Shown: piece by piece, positions 51,917-63,529 of the stretch
Position numbering within the stretch: position 1 is the stretch's first letter
Layout: every line of letters starts with the position of its first letter
Source: Botryococcus braunii
Lineage: Eukaryota > Chlorophyta > Trebouxiophyceae
Length of the DNA stretch: 64,000 nucleotides
Reading direction: 5' to 3'
Assembly (NCBI GenBank): GCA_002005505.1
Contig: KV908546.1
Coordinates: forward strand, 203,922-267,921
Notes under the pieces: model-generated
Told to the model about the DNA's origin: nothing
Database searches by the model: none
What the model saw: the letters and a program-made list of their open reading frames with translations, nothing else
Position numbers and translations under genes: made by a program

Positions 51917-54900
51917 GCTTGCTTCAGGCCATACAGTGCCTTCTTCAAGCGACACACAGTGTTCCCATCCCCATTCTCAAACCCAGGAGGTTGTGTGACA
52001 TAGACCTCCTCCTCTAATTCACCATTTAAAAACGCAGTCTTGACATCCACCTGGTGAATTTCAAGACCCTCCTGTGCAGCCACTGACAGTAAAGCTCTTC
52101 TAGACCCATAACTGCTGGTGGGAGCAAATACCTCCATCACATCCACTCCTGGAATTTGCCTACACCCTTGAGCCACCAGCCTGGCCTTGAACCTAAGGAC
52201 ATTGCCATGAGCATCCATTTTCACTGAGAAAATCCAGTGAACTGGGATTACTTTGTGCCCACGAGGTCTAGGAACAAACTCCATCACCTCATGAGCATCT
52301 AAGGAGTTTTGCTCCTCCTGCATTGCAGCCTTCCAGTATTCCCACTGTGGGGACTGCTGGGCCTCCTTTAGACTTGAAGGCACACTAATCTTCCCAAAAC
52401 GCACCCCAGTGTGCTTCCCCTGATCTTGCTTACTCTTACTCTCACTCTCATCCACTACTCTTTCGCTGAATGTCGCCGCACTGCATGTGGGGACTGTGGG
52501 TAAAGATCCAGATCTCTCCCTCTGCTCTTTCTCTCTCTTAGACTCACAGCTTGCCCTCTCAAGCTTGCTGCCAGCCACTCTCACATCATCCTCCCAAACA
52601 CAGGTACCTCTCGGAAAGCTCTTGTAATTGGGGGAGTTCTCACACTGTCTTGGCTTCCGATTCACCTCCTCAGACACACTCTCACATGGCTGACGGTTTG
52701 CAGTCCCGTCAGGACTCTCACAGACATGTGTACCACTCTGCCTTGCATGAGCTCTTGGTCTATCTTGCTGCTGTGCCCATGTCTCTCTCTCTCTGTGTCT
52801 GCTCCCTACTAGACATGAGCGCTGGGGCGCAGGCCCAGCAGCACACTCCCATGCATGGCCCACACTTGCGTGGCTGGCACCACATTGTCCTTGGGCATCA
52901 CTGATAGAGTTCTCACCGCTAACATTTCTCTCAGGCACTGAGCAGGTCCCACCCATACAGCTCAACTCACTTGGACCATCTGCAGTCTGATCAGAGACTG
53001 CCCCCCTCTCATCTCTTACAAGTGAAGCAGGTCTCTCGGTGTCCTGCCCCAAATCCTGCACTTCCCCTGGTCCCTGTGACTCTGTGTCACCTTCAGTCAT
53101 CCCCTCTCGCTCACCGCTCTCTCCCTTATCCTGTGCCAGCAGGATATCTCGAGCCGCAGTTCGTTGCTCATAGCGTTGAGCCCGCGACAGTCCGTCCGGA
53201 GGCGGGATGGTAGTAGCCGGATGCGTGTTACGCAGTGATTGCTGTACTCGCTCTAATATCTGATAGTGTTGTCCTTTGTCCGCACTTCCTCGCGCCAGTC
53301 GTTGAATAGCGTCCAGAGCCCCGGACTGATCCAGGTCCGGCTGCTGCTCTCCCGTGCTTGCTTCGGGAGACACACTGAGAATGCCCTCCTCTTGAGAAGG
53401 CTTCCCCTGACTATCAGGCTCAGTTGCAGCCTGGTCAGGGGGTACCGGGAAGGAGCTGTCAGGTCTACTGCTGGAGCATGGGCTGCTGACAGTCTGATTC
53501 TGCATACTGCGCTGTGACAATGGCACCACTGGGTTGCTGCTGTGCAATGGCTCTGCTAAGTCTTCAGGGTACGAGAACTGCTGAGGCTGGTCAAGGAGAA
53601 CAGCCATTCCCACCCGAGTAGCTCCTCGAATGTGTTCCACAAATTGAACATCTCTGCTCTCTCTCCAGATCCCCCCTCCCATATAGATACGATATGCCTT
53701 TGATACTGGAGAGTAACCAGTGAACATCCCAGCCACAGCCTTTGGTGCAAAGGCTCCCCTCTGCTGGTCAGGAACGTGCACAAATGCAAGGCATCCCCAT
53801 GTGCGCAGCAAGGATACATCTGGCTTATATCCCATGAACATTTCGCAGGGAGATAGGGGCCTGCCTGTGCTGGGTCCCATGTTTAGGAGGGTGCAGGCTG
53901 TCTCCAGGGCTTCCTTCCACATAACAGGGCTTGCTGCAGCAAAATTGAGGAGGGTCCTGGTGCGCTCCTTGAGGGTTCTGTTGGCTCTCTCAGCAACTCC
54001 ATTCTGCTGAGGGGTATATGGGGCAGATGTCTCCAGCTTAGTGCCCTGGGATGCACAAAATTCTTTGAACTTGGCATTTAAGAACTCTGTCCCTCTGTCA
54101 CTGCGGATGCACTTCACTGTAGTTTCCTTCTCAGTTTGCCAATACAGAATTAGGTCTCTGACAACAGCTCCAATTACATCTTTTGACTTCACTGGCAGCA
54201 CTGCCTTCCACCCAGATGCCTCATCAGTTACAGTTACCCAAAAGCGTTCCCCAGTAATGGCTGCTGGTGATATGGGACCCACAGTGTCAATGTGGATTCT
54301 GTCAAGGGGTTTCTCAGCAGGTCTAGAGCTTTCTCCAAATGGGGGACGTGCATGCTTCCCCTCAATGCATGCTTCACAGTACTTAGGACACTTTTCACAG
54401 GGGGACATCAAGGTGTCTAGGCCAGTAACCAGTTGCTCACTGCTCAGGCGTTTCATCCAGGGGTCTCCTGGGTGTCCCAATCTGCTGTGCCACAGGAAAC
54501 GTTTGGCACAGTCGTGGCTTAGACCTTTGGAACATTTCTTCTTCAAGGCAGCTGTCACTGAATAATGAACCTTCACTGGTGCTACTGGGAGACAGTTGTG
54601 GATATAATAGAGACCATTCTCTGGTTTCACAGGCATCTGCCAACCACTCGGTCCTGAGACAGCAGTGAAGGCTCCCAGTCTATCTGTACTGAACCAGATT
54701 CCATCACGCAGAGCAGCAGATACTGAGAGAATATTGGTGGTGGCTGAGGGAACACACTGGACATGATGCAGCCACACTGGAATATGCTGAGAGGACATGA
54801 GACACACTGACCCAGTAGCAACAATACCCCCAGTGGCATCAGAGGTAGCAAGCAGCAGTGGAATAGGATGGTCATGTACTGTAGGGGCATGCAGCAGGGA

Positions 54901-55009
54901 AAGGTTGTTCACGAGATGTACAGACGCTCCACTGTCCACAAGCCACGACTGTTTGGACAGTTGGTGTTTACTGCCATCCAGCACATTATAAGATACCACG
55001 TATGGCATA
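51917..55009 (-). CDS. C3 gag-pol, part 2: protease, integrase, RT N-terminal part
   Basis: Protease WLVDSGASVH, pre-integrase WHSRLGHPGDP and CEACIEGKH, integrase core (IHIDTVGP, RSDRGTEFL, GVAERANR), a long variable spacer with RERERE and Cys-containing blocks, then RT up to LYGLKQA, where G2 is inserted. Its upstream part lies beyond C5 at 61883-62936; the phase across both junctions is correct. Confidence 0.95.
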
Positions 55010-55700
55010 TGTTGTGTTAATTAATTTTATGCCTTTCCCTCAGAGGAGTAATAATGGCAAGTCTCCGTATGAAGACAATACCAATTAGGAAAGAGAGGCA
55101 GAACCCTGAGTTCTGCCAGGCAATACATGCATTTGAACGAAGACTATCATAACGCAAGTTACAGACACGTTTGTAGAAAGGAGGCATATGGGGCAAGCAC
55201 GGATAGGGAAGGCACTTGGTTGGAACTATAGTGGCACTCCGGGTGTCTATCAATCAGTTGCTAACCAGTCCTTGACTTGTATATGTCCGTGCCTACTTAA
55301 CAACGCACAAGTAGGAGGACATCGTCTAACACCCTCCGTGCCGCCACCATGCAGGTGACTTAATCCTTATTGTATTCCTGGATTTAGCACTCAGATGAAC
55401 ATTGTTAGAACATGTTAGACATATAGAGTTGAGTTTAGCTCATCGGACAAAGTAATGAACACGACCTGGGTGAGAGCAGGTTAGGCGTGTTTGAACTGCG
55501 TCACCTTGTTAGGAGAGATGAGAGATATTGTGACACTTGGTTGGAACTATAGTGGCACTCCGGGTGTCTATCAATCAGTTGCTAACCAGTCCTTGACTTG
55601 TATATGTCCGTGCCTACTTAACAACGCACAAGTAGGAGGACATCGTCTAACACCCTCCGTGCCGCCACCATGCAGGATACGCCAAGCCCAGAATATTTCA
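55010..55700 (+). repeat. C5 5' LTR with duplicated cassette
   Basis: Cassette copy 1 55213-55354 ends TGCAG|GTGACT; copy 2 55534-55675 ends TGCAG|GATACG; 142 bp each. TGTGA (55529-55533) stands where the 3' LTR has TGTAA (61711-61715). TATA-like GCATATGG lies 23-29 nt before copy 1. U5 tail 55676-55700. Confidence 0.95.
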
Positions 55701-55713
55701 GGTTATGGGCCCA
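55701..55713 (+). promoter_or_regulatory. C5 primer-binding site (initiator tRNA-Met anticodon arm)
   Basis: GGTTATGGGCCCA abuts the LTR. Its ATG (55705) starts a 13-codon upstream ORF ending at 55746, 23 nt before the accessory ORF. Confidence 0.85.
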
Positions 55714-55768
55714 CGGGCTCGGATGCTGAGAGTGGGTGGCGCCTAAATCGGAGCTCACTAGACTGTGA

Positions 55769-56041
55769 ATGGCGAAGAAGCGGACAAAGCAAACAGCCAG
55801 GAAGACCACCAACCTCAACGTTCCAGCGCGCTTGAGATCAGGACCTCCGTCATACAACGAACTAATCAGAGAAGGAGGACAACGTGGAGACCGCAATCCT
55901 GACGAGAGAGCCTTTATCGTCAAAGACTACATCTTTCACCTTCACGTTGGCTGTCCGTTAGCTCAACCCACCTGGTTCAGAAGTAAGATCTTGCTGCTAC
56001 CTTGCGAGTACTGGAGTTATAAGACAACTGGGGAATTATGA
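55769..56041 (+). CDS. C5 accessory ORF with histone H3-like N terminus
   Basis: 90-residue basic protein upstream of gag. Residues 5-14, RTKQTARKTT, match histone H3 residues 2-11 with one conservative change (S10 to T). The rest (PPSYNELIREGG, NPDERAFIVKDY, QPTWFR) is homologous to the first half of the C3 accessory protein; the second half is missing. No other domain is recognised. The stop overlaps the gag start (ATGA at 56038-56041), so gag may be translated by termination-reinitiation. Function unknown; binding to H3-tail readers is an inference from the motif alone. Confidence 0.8.
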   Translation: MAKKRTKQTARKTTNLNVPARLRSGPPSYNELIREGGQRGDRNPDERAFIVKDYIFHLHVGCPLAQPTWFRSKILLLPCEYWSYKTTGEL

Positions 56042-58686
56042 CTTCCAAGAAGAAAGGATCATCAGCTAGTGGAGCATCAACGTCAAGCAGTGAACCAGCC
56101 TCATCCACACCCATCAGAGAACCGTGTACTCCCAGCACCTCAAGAGGCAGCGGAGATGAGCTGCCCAAGATTATCCCAACAAATGTCAAGGTACACATAA
56201 AACTGAAGGAACGGGGGACAAATATTATTGTTTGGAAGAATGCATTTTTGGCAGCAAATGAGTCAAAAGGGTCTTTGCCTGCCATCCTGGAGGCTATGCC
56301 TGGTACAGCACATGACGCAGCCGCAATGTTACTGATTTATGAGTCAGTCCCAGAGGAATGGCTGGGACCTCTGTCTAATCTGCCCTCTGCTTATGATGCA
56401 TATGAGTTCATCTGCAGAAAGTTTATTGGTGGATATAATATCGAGGCCAATGCAGATTGGCTCCAAGAAATGAGCCAGGGAATGAAACATGACGAGACGA
56501 TTTCGCAATATGTCAACAGAATGATCAACCTGAAGGCATGCCTTGACAGGAACAACCATGCTCTACTGGATGCACACGTTGCAACCCAGATTGTGCAGGG
56601 CTTGCCTGATGCAGCTAAAGAGCCAGGAATGATCACAACTGCTGCAGCACAACCCCTAGAGAAGCTGGCTGGACTTCTGCGCAACACAGCAGCTGCAGTG
56701 GGTTTTGATGAATATGCTCCTCGCCAACCAAGGGTTTTGGCTCTTGGACAAGGCTCCAGTGGAGCCAATACCCCACCAGCTGCCAGTGCAGTCCATCAGC
56801 AGGCCCAACCAACTGTCTCTGAGGCCAAGTCCGAGACTAAGGGCATCTGCAACTACTGCAATAAGAAGGGGCATTACTGGAGGGACTGTCGAAAGAGGAA
56901 GCGGGACGAGGAGACCCAACGGAACGTAGTGGCAGCGGTCCAACAATTGCAGGGAATGTGGCCACAGGGACCTCCACATATGGGTGGCCCACACCCTCCT
57001 GCAGCCCAGCTGGCGCACCCTGGACTGGATGCCTTTCCGGCATGGTTCCAACCCCCAGCTCCCCCACCTCCACCACCTGGAGGTATGCCATACATAATTT
57101 CCCTCAACATCCTGAAGACTCCTGTCAGAAATTCGTCTCTGCAATCCTGGCTGGTGGACAGTGGAGCATCTGTACATCTGGTGAATGATGTGACCCTACT
57201 ACATAATCCAACTGTGCATGCCAAACCCATCCCATTACATCTGGCCACTTCAGATGCCACTGGAGGAATTGTAGCATCAGGCTCTGTCTGCATCCTCAGT
57301 CGAGTGGGAGTTCCCCTGTGGATACATCATGTTCAGTGTGTTCCTTCTGCAACCTCAAACATACTGTCAGTATCTGCAGCATTGCGGGATGGGGCAGTCT
57401 TTCGCACAGATGATGTTGGAGCGTTCACTGAAGTCTGTGGTCCAAACAGCTGGAGGTCTCGGATCAGTGCAGAGAAAGGGCTATTTTATATTCATCAAGT
57501 TGTAGCTCTGAGTCCCAGTGTTAACCACAGAAGAATTTCAGCTGCTGTGAAGTCCAAAACCCCCACCCAAAACTCACACAACTGTGCCAGACGATACCTC
57601 TGGCATAGCAGAATGGGACATCCAGGTGAAACATGGATGCAGCGCCTAACCAATGAGGACCTGGTCTCGGGACTTGATACATCCCTATGTCCCTGCTCCA
57701 ATTGTCCAGTCTACTGTGAAGCATGTATTGAGGGAAAGACGTCTCGGCCTCCATTTGGAATAAGCAGTAGACCAGCTGTTGAACCACTTGACAGAGTACA
57801 TATTGACACTGTGGGCCCCATTTTTCCTGCTGCAGTAACTGGTGAACGTTACTGGGTGACTGCTTTGGATGAGTCATCTCAGTTAAAGGCGGTCCTGCCT
57901 GTGAAGTCCAAAGATGCCATCAGTGCTGCTGTGAGGGACCTCATTCTATACTGGCAGACCCAGAAGAAAACCAAAGTGAAGTGTGTCCGGTGTGACCGTG
58001 GAACTGAATTTCTGAATGCCACGTTCAAAGAATTTTGTGCATCCCAGGGGACTAAATTGGAGACCTCAGCTCCTTACACCCCGCAACAGAATGGAGCGGC
58101 TGAAAGAGCCAATCGCACCCTCAAGGAACGTACCAGGACTCTTCTGGCTTTTGCAGCTGCCAGTCCAACGTTGTGGAAGGAGGCCCTGGAAACTGCATGC
58201 ACCCTACTGAACATGGGTCCCAGTACCGGGAGGGACCGCACGCCATCAGAATTATTTTTTGGCTACAAACCAAATGTAACCCCACTGCGTACCTGGGGTT
58301 GCTTGGCCTTTGTGCACATTCCTGATGTCCAGCGCTCTGTGTTTTCCCCTAAAACTGTGCCAGGGATGCTTACTGGTTACTCAGCCTCCTCCAAAGCCTA
58401 TCGGATCTATGTGGGAGGGGGTATCTGGAAGGAGAGCAGAGATGTGGTTTTCGTGGAGCACCTCAGGGGAGCCTCTCGGGTTGGCATGAGCGTTTCCTCA
58501 ACACAGTCTACAGAGTTTCTGTGTCCTGAGCCCTCTGCAAGTGACACTCCCCCAGTCTTTCCCGGCACCTCCCCTGGCACAACCAACATCAGCCTTGAGA
58601 CAGATCTTGATGACCCACACAGTGAGCCTGAGTACCTGCCAGCCTCCAGCAACCTCCCACACAGCCTGTCACAGGACCCCCAGTGA
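56038..58686 (+). pseudogene. C5 gag-pol, part 1: gag, protease, integrase
   Basis: 882 residues from ATG 56038 (MTSKKKGSSASG): capsid, CCHC knuckle CNYCNKKGHYWRDC (~270), Pro-rich linker, protease WLVDSGASVH (~374), WHSRMGHPGE, CEACIEGKT, integrase (VHIDTVGP, RCDRGTEFL, where the usual TDRG or SDRG is CDRG, and GAAERANR). A frameshift near 58670 ends this frame in the spacer before RT. Confidence 0.93.
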
Positions 58687-59145
58687 GGCTGAGCCCGAGC
58701 CTGAATCCAGAAGACTGTGTGACCCAGTGGAGATGGATCAAACCCTGGAGGCAGTACAGGACTTAGCCAGAGGAGTGAGACAGGACTCCCACCTTCGACC
58801 GCAGATGGAGCGAGCCCAGGAGGTCCTCAGACCAACTAGGTCTGATTGCCGCAACCACCAATTGGATGGCCTGACCCGGGCTCAACGACACGAACAACGC
58901 ACTGCCGCCAAAGACCTCCTGCTGCCACAGGAGAAGGGAGAGAGCAGAGAGCGAGAGGGGTTGACTGAATGTGACTCTCTGTCACAGGGACCAGGGGAAG
59001 TGCAGCTAGAGGGTGATTCACATGAGGGGCATGAATTGCATGTGAGTGCAGTGAGGGGGGCAGCTACATGCAAAGCTGCAAATGGTCCCGGGGAGCTGAG
59101 CAGTATGGGTGGGTCTTGTTCAGTGACTGGGAGAGTGATGTCAGA
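58670..59145 (+). pseudogene. C5 gag-pol spacer in second frame
   Basis: Homologous to the C3 spacer (LEAVQDLARG, LTRAQRHEQRTAAKDLLL, GPGELSSMGGSCSV) but in another frame than the parts before and after. Boundaries are approximate; a second indel near 59140 returns to the RT frame. Confidence 0.8.
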
Positions 59146-61173
59146 GATGTGAGGTCACTCCCAACAGTGACATGCAGTCGGTCTGAGAGGCATGTGGATC
59201 ACATAAATCAGGGGAAGTATGCAGACACTCTGCCATATCCCGATGTTGCTTGTGAGAGACCTGAAGAGTCTGAACTCTTGCAGGCATGTCAGAGTGTGTC
59301 TGAGGAGGTGAATCGGAAGTCTGGACAATGTGAAGGGATTCCAAATTACAAAGACTGTCCGAGAGGTACCTGTGCATGGGAGGATGATGTGAGGGATGAG
59401 CAGAGTAACTTGTGCAAAGCCAAGTGTGAGTCCAAGCGAGAGCGTGCTATGAGAGAGCATTCTACTTCTACTGGAGAGCCTGTGATGTGTAACTCAGCGA
59501 GTGTCAGTGGAAGAGTAGTGGGTTCTGGACAAAGTGAGAGAAAATCAGGCAATTCAGAGGAAAAGCACACAGGTGTCAGATTTGGGAAAATTCACGTTCC
59601 CTCTAATTTGAGAGAAGCACAGATGTCTCCCCAGTGGGAATACTGGAAGGCAGCTATGCAGGAAGAGCAAAATTCTCTAGATACTCATGAGGTCATGGAG
59701 TATGTTCCGAGACCTCGTGGACATAAGGTTATTCCAGTTCACTGGATATTTTCAGTGAAAATGGATGCACATGGCAATGTTGTGAGATTCAAGGCCAGAT
59801 TAGTGGCACAGGGATGCAGACAAATCCCTGGAGTGGATGTGATGGAGGTCTTTGCTCCTACTAGTAGCTATGGAGCTAGAAGAGCTCTGCTTGCTGTTGC
59901 TGCAAGAGAGGGCTGTGAAATTCATCAGGTGGACGTTAAGACCGCCTTTCTGAATGGTGAGCTCGAGGAGGAAGTATATGTAACGCAACCTCCTGGCTTT
60001 GAGAATGGTGATAAGAATATTGTGTGCCGATTGAGAAAGGCGTTGTATGGCCTGAAGCAGGCTCCACGTGCCTGGCACAAAACCCTGAATGACAAACTTG
60101 AAGTCATGGGGTATGAGGTGTGCAAGAGTGATGCGGGAGTGTATGTGAGATGCTCTACTGATGGAGGAAAGTCCTATGTGCTGATCTATGTTGATGATCT
60201 TCTGATAGTTTCCAAGGGCATGTCAGAAATCGAGAGAGTGAAGGGACTTCTCAAGAAAGAATTCACCATCCATGATCTTGGGGAAGTGAAGGATTTCTTG
60301 GGATGTCAAGTGATGAGAGATAGAGATAAAGGGCTGATCACCCTGAGTTGCATCCCTAAAATCGATGCACTTGTAGAGAAATTTGGCTTGGATCTTGAGT
60401 CAGTGGGACCTGATACTCCCATGACAAAAGATTTCGTAATGTCCCAAAGGCCTGCACCGAGAGATGGGAGCGACAGCATTGGTGCTGGCAGTCCACTACC
60501 TCCAGGTCACCGTTACTGTGAGTTAGTAGGGTCTCTTCTGTATATAGCCAACACCACACGTCCCGATATAGCTCAGGCAATAGGTGTATTGTCTCGTTAT
60601 CGCATATCTCCCACCACAGCACATTGGAATGAAGCCATCCGTGTGTTGAAGTATCTGAAAGGAACCCGAGATTTGGTTCTAACTCTCGGAGGGGGGGAGA
60701 TAGAGCTAGAAGGCTATGTGGATGCCGACTATGGAGGTGATCAGGATCATCGCTTCTCTACCACTGGCTTTGTCCTCACTGTGTTTGGAGGAGCAGTAGT
60801 GTGGGGAAGTAAAAAGCAATCTGCTGTTGCCACTTCAACAGTGGAGGCTGAATTCATGGCAGCAAGTGCTGTTGTGAAGGAAGCAAATTGGCTGAGAGGT
60901 TTCCTGGAGGAAATTGGAGTGTTACCGTGGATAGTGAAGATTCATTGTGACAACCAAGGGTGTATAAACCACCTGAGGAATCCGGTGTACTCCAAACACA
61001 CAAAGCATATTGCAATTAGCTGTCATTTCGCACGTGAAGCTATTGCAAAGGGGCAGGTTGAATTCAGGTACATTCAATCTGTTAGAAATGTGGCTGACAT
61101 TTTTACCAAACCACTAGTTAGACAAGTGTTTCTGGGACATCGTAACTCACTGGGACTGGCCAAGTTTCTGTGA
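59145..61173 (+). pseudogene. C5 gag-pol, part 2: RT and RNase H
   Basis: The open frame extends upstream to 59068, but similarity to C3 begins near 59145. Spacer, RT (DVKTAFLNGEL, LYGLKQAPRAWH, YVDDLLIV), RNase H (DADYGGDQDHRFSTTGF, HCDNQGCINHL) and ADIFTKPL. Catalytic residues are all present. Polypurine tract GCAAGGGGAAG precedes the 3' LTR. Confidence 0.93.
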
Positions 61174-61191
61174 GGTAAAGGCAAGGGGAAG

Positions 61192-61882
61192 TGTTGTGTT
61201 AATTAATTTTATGCCTTTCCCTCAGAGGAGTAATAATGGCAAGTCTCCGTATGAAGACAATACCAATTAGGAAAGAGAGGCAGAACCCTGAGTTCTGCCA
61301 GGCAATACATGCATTTGAACGAAGACTATCATAACGCAAGTTACAGACACGTTTGTAGAAAGGAGGCATATGGGGCAAGCACGGATAGGGAAGGCACTTG
61401 GTTGGAACTATAGTGGCACTCCGGGTGTCTATCAATCAGTTGCTAACCAGTCCTTGACTTGTATATGTCCGTGCCTACTTAACAACGCACAAGTAGGAGG
61501 ACATCGTCTAACACCCTCCGTGCCGCCACCATGCAGGTGACTTAATCCTTATTGTATTCCTGGATTTAGCACTCAGATGAACATTGTTAGAACATGTTAG
61601 ACATATAGAGTTGAGTTTAGCTCATCGGACAAAGTAATGAACACGACCTGGGTGAGAGCAGGTTAGGCGTGTTTGAACTGCGTCACCTTGTTAGGAGAGA
61701 TGAGAGATATTGTAACACTTGGTTGGAACTATAGTGGCACTCCGGGTGTCTATCAATCAGTTGCTAACCAGTCCTTGACTTGTATATGTCCGTGCCTACT
61801 TAACAACGCACAAGTAGGAGGACATCGTCTAACACCCTCCGTGCCGCCACCATGCAGGATACGCCAAGCCCAGAATATTTCA
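61192..61882 (+). repeat. C5 3' LTR
   Basis: 691 bp, same as 55010-55700 except TGTAA at 61711-61715 in place of TGTGA. Followed by TSD GCATA. Confidence 0.96.
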
Positions 61883-62936
61883 GCATACCTTCTGAGGGAG
61901 GAGAAGGTGGGCCTGGAGGAGGGTGCAGTAGTGGGAACGCTCCAGTGCCTGGGAATGCATGCTGTACGCTTGGAGGTGGCTGGGGTGCACCAGGAAACGG
62001 TCCTTGGGGCCACATGGCAGCAAGTTGCTGTACAGCTGCCACCACATTGCGTTGTGTCTCTGCATCCCTTTTACGTTTGCGGCAGTCTCTCCAAAAATGG
62101 CCTTTCCTGTGGCAGTAGTTGCACGTGCCTCTCACTTCTCCCCTTGATTCTGAGTCTGCTGGCTGTTTGGAGGGATTGGCCCCGCTAGTGGACAGGGCTG
62201 GAGCAGTCTCTCGTAGATCAGGCATTGCCTTCATCACCATGGCAGGCTGTTCTCCATCATCATTGTAGCCAGAGGCCTCTGCAGTGGTGGAAATGAGAGC
62301 TGCCAGATCATCCAGGGGGTAAGCTACTGCAGTGGGCAACAGCCCGGGAGGATTAGCTGCTGCTGGCAGTCCCTGCACGATCTGGGTGGCCACATGACCA
62401 TCCAAGAGGTCATGTCCATTGCGTTTCAGGCAGCTTTTGAGATTTATCATTCTAGACACATACTGAGAGATCGTTTCTCCACGTCTCATCCCTTTTGACA
62501 TTTCCTTCAGCCAGTCTGCATTCGCTTGAGTGTTGTAACCACCAACAAATTTCTTGCAAATAAACAGATATGCATCATATGCTGACGGCTTACTTGACAC
62601 TTCTCCTAACCATTCCTCTGGAACTGACTCATACAGCAGAAGCATTGCAGCCGCATTATGGATAGTTCCAGGCATGGCTGACTGAATGGCAGGAAAGGAA
62701 CCCTTGGCACTATTGGCAGCAGTGAAAGCATTGTCCCATACCACAAAATTTGTGCCATGACGGTCCAGTTTAATATGCACTTTGACTTGAGTGGCTATGA
62801 CCTTGGGAAGTGCATCTCCCTCGCCCTTTGATGTGCTGGGTGTACACGGCTGTCGTGTGGGAGACGATGTAGATGCTTCCTCTGTTGTGGGCTCCTCCTC
62901 AGATGGCTCTCTTGATTTAGATCTCTTTCTCGCCAT
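61883..62936 (-). CDS. C3 gag-pol, part 1: gag
   Basis: ATG 62936 (MARKRSKSREPSEEE), capsid (VKVHIKLDRHGTNFVVWDNA, SVPEEWLGEVSSKPSAYDAY, ADWLKEMSKGMRRGETISQY), CCHC knuckle CNYCHRKGHFWRDC and a Pro-rich linker that runs into C5. It continues in phase at 55004. It starts 11 nt after the accessory ORF stop. Confidence 0.95.
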
Positions 62937-62947
62937 GCTGATGTTAC

Positions 62948-63472
62948 TCAGTCTGCGTTAGGTTCTGACCGCTGCGAGTCCCCGTCCTCGTCTCCGTTGT
63001 CTGTGTCCGTGCACCACTCCTCTGGGCTGAATCCTTTTCTGCTGCCCAGAAAGGAAAGTAGGAAGTCCTCGTCAAGAGTGGCGAGAGCACACTCCACTGC
63101 TGTGTAGGCTGCCCTTTCTTCCCAATACTCGGGTTTGCTGGGTCCTCCGAGCTGTTGTAGGTGTCGTTCAAATAATGCTCGCGTGACGAAGCCTGGGTCC
63201 GCGTTGATGAATGAACACTCCCACGCAGTTACTTTGTAGGCTGGGTAAACAGAGAATCGTCGTCTGAACCACAGAGGCTGTTCGACTTTGCCCAGTCCGT
63301 ACGCGCGGCTGACAAAATCCTTCACTAGAAATGCTCGTTCTTCTGGTGTCCTCGGTCCCGTATCTCCTCCAGCTCTCCTCAGGCTATCATATGTAGGTGG
63401 TGAAGGAGTTGGGGGAATAAAAGGTCTTTTACTGCCGGTCAACATCCTCCCGATCTGCTTCGTTCGTCCCAT
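62948..63472 (-). CDS. C3 accessory ORF with histone H3-like N terminus
   Basis: 174-residue protein between PBS and gag. After the Met it reads GRTKQIGRMLTG, in exact register with H3 residues 1-12 (identical at R2, T3, K4, Q5, R8, T11, G12). The central part shares with C5 the pattern P-x-YD/NxL-x-R-x-GG, then ERAFxVKD and QPxWFR; the C-terminal half (WECSF, FERHLQQLGG, EWCTDTDNGDEDGD) ends acidic. Position and partial conservation in two elements support a real protein; function unknown. Confidence 0.82.
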   Translation of the reverse strand: MGRTKQIGRMLTGSKRPFIPPTPSPPTYDSLRRAGGDTGPRTPEERAFLVKDFVSRAYGLGKVEQPLWFRRRFSVYPAYKVTAWECSFINADPGFVTRALFERHLQQLGGPSKPEYWEERAAYTAVECALATLDEDFLLSFLGSRKGFSPEEWCTDTDNGDEDGDSQRSEPNAD

Positions 63473-63516
63473 CGTAGGCTCGGAACATACTTTCAGTTGC
63501 CCAGCTCAAGAGTTGG

Positions 63517-63529
63517 TGGGCCCATAACC
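63517..63529 (-). promoter_or_regulatory. C3 primer-binding site (initiator tRNA-Met anticodon arm)
   Basis: On minus, GGTTATGGGCCCA directly after the 5' LTR. Its ATG opens a 10-codon upstream ORF (63525 down to 63493) that ends 18 nt or so before the accessory ORF region. Confidence 0.85.

Larger units (their letters stand above)
55010..61882 (+). mobile_element. Ty1/copia retrotransposon C5
   Basis: Complete 6,873-bp element, TSD GCATA (55005-55009 and 61883-61887), 691-bp LTRs (55010-55700 and 61192-61882) with apparently one difference. It is inserted in C3 between the zinc knuckle and protease. Protein sequence is closest to C3. Gag-pol carries two frameshifts despite the young LTRs. 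Confidence 0.97.
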
